A stretch of 6,770 bases of DNA from Flavobacteriales bacterium UBA1820. Its GTDB lineage: Bacteria > Bacteroidota > Bacteroidia > Flavobacteriales > UBA1820. Positions 1 to 5,849 of this stretch are shown in pieces. The notes under the pieces were generated by a model. The model searched no databases. It had not been told where the DNA came from and saw only the letters and a list, made by a program, of their open reading frames with translations. The position numbers and the translations under genes were made by a program. The first letter of the stretch is position 1, and each line of letters begins with the position of its first letter. The DNA is taken from assembly GCA_002314265.1 (NCBI GenBank), contig DCEW01000059.1, positions 1 through 6,770 on the forward strand, in the 5' to 3' direction.

Positions 1-27
1 CCTTCGCTCGCTTGGGGAGCAGGGCCG

Positions 28-1944
28 TCAGTAGGCGCGCTCCTTGCGTCCTTCCATGAAGTTGATGAACGCCTGGTTGACCACCCGGTTGCCGCCGGCG
101 GTGGGATAATCGCCGGTAAAGTACCAGTCGCCCAGGTGGTTCGGGCAAGCCTTGTGCAGGCCTTCGACCGTCTGATAGATCACGCTCACCCGCGCATGGA
201 TGTCGGGGGCGGTGATCAATTCGGCGATCTTGTCCGAAATCTGGGTGTCGGTAAACGGGGCGTAGATCTCCTTGACGTAATTGATCATCTCGGTGTCGTC
301 GTGTCCCTGTTGTGCCTTGCATTTGCGGTACACCTGGTCGATGATTTCGTCCAATCCATTATCCCGCAGCAGGGCGATCGCTGCGCGGAAGGCAATGAAG
401 TCGTCCAGGCGAGCCATGTCGATGCCGTAGCAGTCCGGATAGCGGATCTGCGGAGCGCTGGAGAGGATGATCAGATGAGCCGGGAGCAGGCGGTCCATGA
501 TGCGTACGATGCTCTGGCGAAGGGTAGTCCCGCGTACGATGGAGTCGTCGATCAGCACCAGGTTGTCCTGCGGGCGGACCACTCCGTAGGTAACATCGTA
601 AACGTGGGCCACCATGTCGTCGCGCGAGGCGTCTTCGGTGATGAAGGTGCGCAGTTTGGCATCCTTGATGGCGATCTTTTCGCTGCGGATCCGGCACGAG
701 AGGATGTCGTGGATGCGTTCTTCGGAGGGAGTCTCCCCCGAGGCGATCAAGGCCGATATTTCGCGGGCTTTGCGTTCGTTGAGGTACTCTTCGAAACCTT
801 CCATCAGTCCGAAATACGAACTTTCGGCCGTATTGGGGATGTAGGAAAAGACCGTGTGGGGGATGTCGTAGTCTATTTTTTTCAGCACGGGTTCCACCAG
901 GTTGCGCCCCAGGGTTTTCCGTTCGCGGTAGATGTCGGCATCGCTGCCCCGCGAGAAGTAGATGCGCTCGAACGAGCAGGCTTTTTTCGGCAGGGGCGTC
1001 ATCACCGGGGTCAGTTCGTAGCGGCCGTCGCGGTGCATGATCAAGGCGCTGCCGGGTTCGATCTCGTGTACGGAGTCGATCGGTACGTTGAAGGCCGTCT
1101 GGATCACCGGACGCTCGGAGGCTACCACGACGACTTCGTCGTCGGCATAGTAGAATGCTGGGCGAATACCGGCCGGATCGCGCAGGACAAAAGCGTCGCC
1201 CTGTCCTACCAGTCCGGCGATGGCAAAGCCGCCGTCGAAGCGTTTGGCGGCGCGTACCAATACCGTATGGGTGTCGAGCTGTTGGGCGACCCGTTCGGCC
1301 AATTCCACTCCGTGCAGCCCCTCGGATTTATAGCGGGCGAAGAGCGCATCGACTTCTTCGTCCAGGAAGTGCCCGATGCGCTCCATGACCGTGATGGTAT
1401 CCAGCTTGGCGATGGGGTGGTGCCCCATTTCCACTAGGCGGTTGTAGAGGAAGTCCACATTGGTCATGTTGAAGTTGCCGGCTACCACCAGCGTTTTGGC
1501 TGCGGTGATGTTCTCGCGCATGAACGGGTGTACAGCCTCGATGGTATTTCCGCCGTAGGTGCCGTAGCGCACGTGCCCGAGGTAGATGTCCGAAGCAAAG
1601 GGGATGTTTTCCCGGATCCATTCCAGATCCTGTTGAGGAGTTTCGGCCTTGGGACGGGAGGCCATCAGGCGGTTGATGTCGCTGTTTACTTTCTTGAATA
1701 CTTCGAGGATGGATTGCGGGTCTTTCGAGCGGACGCGGTCGATGTAGGGACGTCCGACCGGTGCGTCGATCTTTACCGCAGCGATGCCGGCGCCGTCCTG
1801 TCCCCGGTTGTGTTGTTTCTCCATCAGGAGATACATCTTGTTCAGTCCCCAGAAAGCGCTGCCGTATTTCTGCTGGTAATATTCGAGCGGTTTGAGCAGG
1901 CGGACCATGGCGATGCCGCATTCGTGTTTGATGTTTTCACTCAT
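28..1944 (-). CDS. PurF-like amidophosphoribosyltransferase (long Bacteroidetes form)
   Basis: This 638-residue cytoplasmic protein joins an N-terminal Ntn-type glutaminase to a phosphoribosyltransferase. In PurF this pair makes 5-phosphoribosylamine from PRPP and glutamine, the first step of purine synthesis. Glutaminase signs: Cys9 in HECGIA, which would become the N-terminal nucleophile after loss of an 8-residue propeptide; NRGQDGAG (46-53); GHVRYGT (123-129); RDPAGIRP (255-262). Transferase signs: the PRPP motif IDDSIVRGTT (465-474) and YGIDM (506-510). E. coli PurF has about 505 residues; the extra length lies around 55-120, 380-420 and the C-terminus. The oxyanion segment and the flexible PRPP loop differ from classical PurF, so a changed substrate or role is possible and I give no symbol. 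The ATG start puts Cys9 where expected; no Shine-Dalgarno is visible. It is probably the third gene of an operon, 33 bases after the permease gene. Family certain, exact reaction less so. Confidence 0.9.
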   Translation of the reverse strand: MSENIKHECGIAMVRLLKPLEYYQQKYGSAFWGLNKMYLLMEKQHNRGQDGAGIAAVKIDAPVGRPYIDRVRSKDPQSILEVFKKVNSDINRLMASRPKAETPQQDLEWIRENIPFASDIYLGHVRYGTYGGNTIEAVHPFMRENITAAKTLVVAGNFNMTNVDFLYNRLVEMGHHPIAKLDTITVMERIGHFLDEEVDALFARYKSEGLHGVELAERVAQQLDTHTVLVRAAKRFDGGFAIAGLVGQGDAFVLRDPAGIRPAFYYADDEVVVVASERPVIQTAFNVPIDSVHEIEPGSALIMHRDGRYELTPVMTPLPKKACSFERIYFSRGSDADIYRERKTLGRNLVEPVLKKIDYDIPHTVFSYIPNTAESSYFGLMEGFEEYLNERKAREISALIASGETPSEERIHDILSCRIRSEKIAIKDAKLRTFITEDASRDDMVAHVYDVTYGVVRPQDNLVLIDDSIVRGTTLRQSIVRIMDRLLPAHLIILSSAPQIRYPDCYGIDMARLDDFIAFRAAIALLRDNGLDEIIDQVYRKCKAQQGHDDTEMINYVKEIYAPFTDTQISDKIAELITAPDIHARVSVIYQTVEGLHKACPNHLGDWYFTGDYPTAGGNRVVNQAFINFMEGRKERAY

Positions 1945-1977
1945 AGCGATAGAATACCGGATGTGAATATCGACCGG

Positions 1978-3090
1978 TTAAGATTTTACGTCCAAAGCAT
2001 CCCTCAGGGTGTTCCCGAAGGTCATGAAGGCCAGTACCAGGAGCATGATCATCGTTCCGGGCACCAGGGCCAGGTAGGGTTTGCCCATCACCATGTACAT
2101 GTAGTGGTCGCGGATGATGCCTCCCCAGGACGGGATGGGCGGTTGTGCGCCGAGCCCCAGGAAACTCAATCCGCTTTCCATCAGGATGGCCGAAGCGAAA
2201 TTGGAAGCGGTGATCACGATGACCACTCCCCAGATATTGGGCAGGATATGCCGGGTGATGATGCGCAGTTTGCCGAAGCCCAAGGCACGGGCCGCCTCGA
2301 CGTACTGCATTTGTTTGGCCGAGATCACTTGCCCGCGCACCATACGGGCTACTTCCACCCACATGGTCAGCCCGACGGCCACGTAAACCTGCCAAACACC
2401 TTTGCCCAAGGCGAAAGTGACGGCAATGACCATCAGCAAGGTAGGAATGGACCACATGATGTTGATCAGCCACATGATCAGCGCATCGGCCTTGCCGCCG
2501 AAATAACCGGCGATGGAGCCCAGGCTCACCCCGATGATGATGGCAATGAGTACGGCCACGAACCCGATGGAAAATGAAATGCGCGAACCGATGATCATTC
2601 GGCTGAGCAGGTCGCGGCCGTAGCGGTCGGTGCCCAGGTAAAATGTCGTCTTTTCCACTTTGGTCAGCGGCGAGCAGGCCATCGTCTTTTCCGGGGAGGA
2701 CACTCCTTCACCGACGTATTCGCGGTAGCGGATGGAGTCGCCCTCGATGGTGTATTCCGTGACGGGAATGCTGGAGAGCAGCGGGGTGCGGCCGTTCCAC
2801 AGGATGGAGAAGATCGATTGTTTGTCTGCGCCCGGCTTTTCGGTCTGGATCAGGTCGATGGTAAAGCCCGGTGTCTTGTTGGACAGGGCCAGGTGCATCG
2901 TATTGGCGTACGTGGTATTGTCCGGAGCCAGGGCATAGGCCAGCAGGGCTACCAGGCCGATGGCGACGATGAACCAAAACGAAATCACACCGGGAAGGTT
3001 GCGCTTGAACCTTTCCAGAGTGATTCCGAATACCGATTGCGATGCGTCTTTGTCTTTTTTCTCTTCTTGTCGTGTTTCTCGGGAAACCAT
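1978..3090 (-). CDS. ABC transporter permease, OppC/DppC family
   Basis: This is an inner-membrane permease of the binding-protein-dependent peptide/nickel (OppC/DppC) type, 370 residues from the ATG at 3090. A cytoplasmic charged N-terminus is followed by a first membrane helix (about 34-55), a long extracytoplasmic loop (about 56-150), the family motif LGTDRYGRDLLSR (152-164), and a bundle of about five more helices. The EAA loop that contacts the ATPase is at 263-285 (EAARALG, then ILPN), and SFLGLGAQPPIPSWG (309-323) and the closing GNTLRDALD are family hallmarks. DppC has about 300 residues; the excess is in the first external loop. A TTG at 3105 would add five residues (MTLAR), but I prefer the ATG. 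The gene starts 43 bases after prc and ends 33 bases before the PurF-like gene. No ATPase, partner permease or binding protein is in view, so the substrate is unknown. Confidence 0.9.
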   Translation of the reverse strand: MVSRETRQEEKKDKDASQSVFGITLERFKRNLPGVISFWFIVAIGLVALLAYALAPDNTTYANTMHLALSNKTPGFTIDLIQTEKPGADKQSIFSILWNGRTPLLSSIPVTEYTIEGDSIRYREYVGEGVSSPEKTMACSPLTKVEKTTFYLGTDRYGRDLLSRMIIGSRISFSIGFVAVLIAIIIGVSLGSIAGYFGGKADALIMWLINIMWSIPTLLMVIAVTFALGKGVWQVYVAVGLTMWVEVARMVRGQVISAKQMQYVEAARALGFGKLRIITRHILPNIWGVVIVITASNFASAILMESGLSFLGLGAQPPIPSWGGIIRDHYMYMVMGKPYLALVPGTMIMLLVLAFMTFGNTLRDALDVKS

Positions 3091-3133
3091 TCGGGCGAGT
3101 GTCAATCGTTATGCGCGTAAAGCGGATGGTGTG

Positions 3134-5239
3134 TTATCGGATGTCGGAAAGGATCTCGACGGCCTGTTGCATGGCGGCATCTTTTCGCAGGTCTTCGTGC
3201 CAGGTCTTCCGTTTGGAGGCCAAGGTCGAATCGGTGGCGGAGAGGGCCTGTTCGTACTGGGGCGAGACGTATTCCAGTTCCGAGCGGAATTTGTTGATCG
3301 AATCGAAACGTTTGGCTTCGGCGCGGTACAGGCTGTCGTCCTGACGGAAGCCTTCCAGCGAAAGGGGGATGGGTCGGCTTTCCTTGCGGCTCTTGAGCCA
3401 GGCGATGTTTTCCTGTACCTGTTGGAAGTAGGGATCGGCTTCGATCCGCGCCCGCGCCCGTTCGATCACGGGAGCGAAATCGTTGTCCAGGCGGTAGTAC
3501 CGGGCCGCCGGGATGGAATCCCACGGCATGGGGAGGTTTTCGGTGCTTTCGTTCATCTCGATCACCGAATACACATCGGGGATTTCCACGTCGGAAGCCA
3601 CGCCCCGCAGCTGGTTGCCGGCGCCGTTGACGCGGTAGAATTTTTCGATGGTCAGGCGAAGGGCTCCCAGGGCATCGTCGCCGAAGAGTTTGCCCCGCAC
3701 CATGTTGTCCAGTTCGACGATGTTCTGCACGGAGCCTTTTCCGTAGGTCTGTTTCGAGCCGACGATGATGGCGCGGTTGTAGTCCTTCATCGCTCCGGCG
3801 AAGATCTCGGAGGCCGAGGCGGATATTTCATTGACCAGCACGACCAGCGGACCGTCCCAAGCGACCGAAGGGTCGTTGTCCGGCAGTACGCGGATCTGGC
3901 CTTCGCGGGTCTTGACCTGGACGATGGGGCCTTGGTCGATGAACAGCCCGCCCATCTTCACCGCACCCGTGAGGGCTCCTCCGGTGTTGTTGCGCAGGTC
4001 GAGCACGATGCCTTCGATGCCTTCTTTTTTCAGTTGGGCGATCTCTTTGGCCAGGTCGTCCGAGCTTTCCCGGCCGTCTTCGTTTTCAAAATTGACGTAG
4101 AACTTCGGTACGTAGATCACTCCGTATTTGTGCCCGTCCTTTTCCACCACGGCCGAGCGTACGAAGGTCTCTTCGAGTTCCACCACGTCGCGTACCAGGG
4201 GTACTTCCTTGATGGCTCCATCGGCCTGCTGTACTTTCAGGCGTACGGTCGAGCCTTTCTTGCCCCGGATCAGATCGACGGCATCGTCCAAGCGCATGCC
4301 GACGATATTGACGTATTCATCGCGTCCTTGGGCCACTTCCAGGATCTGGTCGCCCACCGCCAGCTGTCCGCTTTTGGCGGCCGGCGATCCCGGCACGATG
4401 CTGGCAATGGTGGTATAGCCGTCCTTTTGCTGCAAGACGGCTCCGATGCCTTCCAGTTGTCCCGAGATGCTGGTGTTGAAGTCTTTTTCCTCCCGGGGTG
4501 CCATGTACTGGGTGTGCGGGTCGAAATACATCGTGAAGGCGTTGAGGTACATCGAGAACCAGTCCTCTTCGTCCAATTCGTCGATCCGCTTGAAGTAGTC
4601 CCGGAAGTTCTTCAGTACGGCTTCCCGTGCTTTTTTCTCCAGTTCTTCGGCCGTTTTGGCCACGTAAGTGCTGTCTTTGGAGGCTTTGTCCTCTTCGGTC
4701 TTCAGGTCGCTGTACAGGCGGGTCAGCACGTTGTACTTCAGATAACGGCGCCAGCGGTCCATGACCTGAGTCATGTCGCGGGCATAGGTCGTATCATTGG
4801 GGTCGAGCGTTTCCTCCACGGTGAAGTCCATCGGGGAGGCCAGCAGCGAGTCCAGCGAGGCGGCAACCATTTCCATCCGGGTCTTGAATACCGAGGTAGC
4901 CGAGTGGAAAAACATCGTATCCCCGGCGAGAATCTGGTCGTCTATGTCGTAGCGATAGCGGTGCAGCAAAGCGGAGTCCGCCTGGGTGAAGTAGCGCTTG
5001 CCGAAGTCGAGGGTCTTGAGGTACTCGTCGTACACCGATACGGACAGCGAATCGTCGATGGCTTTGGGGTCGTAGTGCCATTGGCCGATGATGTAGGACA
5101 CCAGTTGGGTGAGGAATTGCGCCTTGTCCGGACGTTCGTCCGAGGCTTGTGCGGCATTGAGCCGCAGGGCGGCTGAAAATCCGACCAAACCGACGATCGT
5201 AACAGCCAGCAGATATTTGTAGCGTTTGAGTAAGTTCAT
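3134..5239 (-). CDS. prc: Periplasmic tail-specific (C-terminal processing) protease
   Basis: This 701-residue serine protease of family S41 (Prc/Tsp/CtpA) cleaves periplasmic proteins from exposed C-termini; E. coli Prc has 682 residues. Order of parts: export signal 1-32 (MNLLKRYK, hydrophobic 9-26, likely cut near AQA|S, though it might stay as an anchor); N-terminal helical Tsp domain, about 40-230; PDZ domain, about 255-340; protease core, about 360-560, with LDLRNNTGG (413-421); C-terminal Tsp domain, about 565-701. By alignment with E. coli Ser452, Asp463 and Lys477, the catalytic residues are Ser475 (middle Ser of SASAS), Asp486 and Lys501 in YGKGSVQ, so the dyad is intact. The frame is open 21 codons further upstream, but the ATG at 5239 begins a proper signal peptide and has AAGGAG ten bases ahead. 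It leads a likely three-gene transcript. Substrates and any adaptor such as NlpI cannot be read here. Confidence 0.95.
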   Translation of the reverse strand: MNLLKRYKYLLAVTIVGLVGFSAALRLNAAQASDERPDKAQFLTQLVSYIIGQWHYDPKAIDDSLSVSVYDEYLKTLDFGKRYFTQADSALLHRYRYDIDDQILAGDTMFFHSATSVFKTRMEMVAASLDSLLASPMDFTVEETLDPNDTTYARDMTQVMDRWRRYLKYNVLTRLYSDLKTEEDKASKDSTYVAKTAEELEKKAREAVLKNFRDYFKRIDELDEEDWFSMYLNAFTMYFDPHTQYMAPREEKDFNTSISGQLEGIGAVLQQKDGYTTIASIVPGSPAAKSGQLAVGDQILEVAQGRDEYVNIVGMRLDDAVDLIRGKKGSTVRLKVQQADGAIKEVPLVRDVVELEETFVRSAVVEKDGHKYGVIYVPKFYVNFENEDGRESSDDLAKEIAQLKKEGIEGIVLDLRNNTGGALTGAVKMGGLFIDQGPIVQVKTREGQIRVLPDNDPSVAWDGPLVVLVNEISASASEIFAGAMKDYNRAIIVGSKQTYGKGSVQNIVELDNMVRGKLFGDDALGALRLTIEKFYRVNGAGNQLRGVASDVEIPDVYSVIEMNESTENLPMPWDSIPAARYYRLDNDFAPVIERARARIEADPYFQQVQENIAWLKSRKESRPIPLSLEGFRQDDSLYRAEAKRFDSINKFRSELEYVSPQYEQALSATDSTLASKRKTWHEDLRKDAAMQQAVEILSDIR

Positions 5240-5249
5240 TCTTTCTTTT

Positions 5250-5255
5250 CTCCTT
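5250..5255 (-). promoter_or_regulatory. Shine-Dalgarno sequence of prc
   Basis: AAGGAG on the minus strand ends ten bases before the ATG at 5239. It supports that start over the longer reading from 5302, whose extra residues (MPAQMLVNLG and on) lie in front of an ordinary signal peptide. It is the only good Shine-Dalgarno sequence I see ahead of the five genes; the others have A-rich or featureless leaders, as is common in Bacteroidetes. Confidence 0.6.
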
Positions 5256-5272
5256 GTTTTGAGGGAAACAAA

Positions 5273-5296
5273 GCCCAAATTTACTAACATTTGGGC
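5273..5296. repeat. Perfect dyad over the prc promoter/leader
   Basis: GCCCAAAT (5273-5280) and ATTTGGGC (5289-5296) are exact inverted repeats of eight bases separated by eight bases (TTACTAAC). The left arm overlaps the possible prc -7 box. The shape fits an operator for a dimeric regulator. With its GC-rich stem base it could also form a small hairpin near the start of the prc leader. No T-run follows in either direction, so it is not a typical terminator. Confidence 0.55.
5276..5283 (-). promoter_or_regulatory. Possible -7 box for prc
   Basis: TAAATTTG on the minus strand fits the Bacteroidetes -7 consensus TAnnTTTG exactly and would start a leader of roughly 30 bases before the prc ATG. 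There is no TTTG 19-21 bases further upstream (that position reads close to ATTC), so the promoter would be weak or need an activator. The box lies inside the dyad at 5273-5296. An 8-base match in AT-rich DNA can arise by chance. Confidence 0.4.
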
Positions 5297-5347
5297 AGGC
5301 ATGGAATTTTTTTCGTGTTTTTATACTATTATTAGGATAAGGGCAGG

Positions 5348-5394
5348 GGTTTTTCACAAAATACTCAAGGGGTGAAAAATAATGGCGAAAAACC
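5348..5394. repeat. Competing inverted repeats in the prc/rpsO intergenic region
   Basis: One arm, GGTTTTTCAC (5348-5357), has two possible partners. TTTTTCAC (5350-5357) is the exact complement of GTGAAAAA (5372-5379), and GGTTTTTC (5348-5355) is the exact complement of GAAAAACC (5387-5394). The second partner ends two bases before the rpsO -33 TTTG. The two right-hand arms also form a direct repeat of GAAAAA spaced 13 bases apart. The repeats lie upstream of both divergent genes. The arms are A/T-rich, so chance is a real alternative. Confidence 0.4.
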
Positions 5395-5395
5395 T

Positions 5396-5427
5396 TTTGG
5401 ACGAACCGCAAACTATCCGTATCTTTG
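5396..5427 (+). promoter_or_regulatory. Bacteroidetes-type promoter of rpsO
   Basis: TTTG (5396-5399), a 20-base spacer and TATCTTTG (5420-5427) match the known Bacteroides primary-sigma promoter (-33 TTTG, 19-21 bases, -7 TAnnTTTG) in both boxes and in spacing. Transcription would begin in the mid-5430s and give an A-rich leader of about 40 bases without a Shine-Dalgarno before the rpsO ATG at 5476. This is the strongest promoter-like signal in the window and fits the high expression expected of a ribosomal protein gene. Confidence 0.8.
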
Positions 5428-5475
5428 CCCCCGTATATAAACATCATACATAACAATCATTAAAACAATATTGGC

Positions 5476-5745
5476 ATGTATCTGACCAAAGAAAAAAAAC
5501 AGGAAATTTTCGCTCAGTACGGCAAATCGGCTACTGACACGGGTTCGACCGAAGGGCAGATCGCTCTTTTCACCTATCGTATCAACCACCTGACCGAACA
5601 TCTGAAGAAGAACATTCACGACTTCGGTACGGAGCGCGCGTTGGTCAAACTCGTTGGTAAACGCCGCAGTCTGCTGGAGTACCTCAAACGGGTAGATATC
5701 GAACGTTATCGTAAGATCGTCGAACAACTTGGCTTGAGAAAATAA
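5476..5745 (+). CDS. rpsO: 30S ribosomal protein S15
   Basis: This 89-residue protein, the usual S15 length, binds the 16S rRNA three-way junction early in assembly of the small-subunit platform and contributes to a bridge with the 50S subunit. The family pattern runs throughout: DTGSTEGQIA (21-30), INHLTEHLKK (36-45), KLVGKRRSLLEYL (58-70) and the end IVEQLGLRK. Of the rRNA-contacting residues known from E. coli (His41, Asp48 and Ser51, counted without Met), the first two are kept as His42 and Asp49 and the third is Thr52, a mild change. It has its own promoter upstream and a strong terminator 23 bases after the stop, so it looks monocistronic; the pnp gene that follows rpsO in E. coli is absent here. 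In some bacteria S15 represses its own mRNA; the short leader shows no obvious S15-binding pseudoknot, though I could not fold it. Confidence 0.98.
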   Translation: MYLTKEKKQEIFAQYGKSATDTGSTEGQIALFTYRINHLTEHLKKNIHDFGTERALVKLVGKRRSLLEYLKRVDIERYRKIVEQLGLRK

Positions 5746-5768
5746 GCGAATCCGTCCGCCGGATCGAA

Positions 5769-5816
5769 AAAAGAAACGAGCCGCTTTCCGAGAAAGGAAA
5801 ACGGCTCGTTTCTTTT
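5769..5816 (+). terminator. Intrinsic terminator of rpsO
   Basis: AAAAGAAACGAGCCG (5769-5783) pairs perfectly with CGGCTCGTTTCTTTT (5802-5816), giving 15 base pairs with a GC core and a T-rich 3' arm. Inside the 18-base loop, CTTTC (5784-5788) and GAAAG (5792-5796) can extend the stem across a small bulge. The A-rich left arm gives a T-run on the opposite strand too, so it could work both ways, although no minus-strand gene ends here. Confidence 0.92.
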
Positions 5817-5849
5817 GAATGGGAAGTTCATCATGAAAAAACATTGGAA

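Noticed and set aside
136..1437. Open plus-strand frame of 433 codons antisense to the PurF-like gene
   Set aside because: It is also in codon register with the real gene and is explained by the same codon bias; no recognisable domain.
1528..2577. Open plus-strand frame of 349 codons across the PurF-like and permease genes
   Set aside because: It is in register with both minus-strand genes and runs through their junction; the His/Asp/Gly-rich product looks like a mirror translation.
2960..5176. Open plus-strand frame of 738 codons antisense to prc
   Set aside because: Its codons lie exactly opposite those of prc, so it only shows that prc avoids TTA, CTA and TCA codons. The translation is low in hydrophobic order, rich in His, Val, Asp and Phe, and matches no family. 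Prc is unmistakable.
5240..5302. N-terminal extension of Prc by 21 residues
   Set aside because: The extension has no signal-peptide character, overlaps the possible -7 box and the dyad, and the ATG at 5239 has a good Shine-Dalgarno.
5240..5475. Small RNA, riboswitch or tRNA in the divergent intergenic region
   Set aside because: I looked for cloverleaf, GNRA-type helices and known riboswitch cores on both strands and saw only the dyads and promoters reported.
5750..5764. Small dyad ATCCG-5-CGGAT after the rpsO stop
   Set aside because: Five-base arms are expected by chance, and the strong terminator just downstream already explains transcript ending.
5785..5817. Possible promoter for the exported protein (TTTC, 21 bases, TTCTTTTG)
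   Set aside because: One mismatch in each box, and it lies wholly within the terminator hairpin, whose T-rich arms explain the resemblance.
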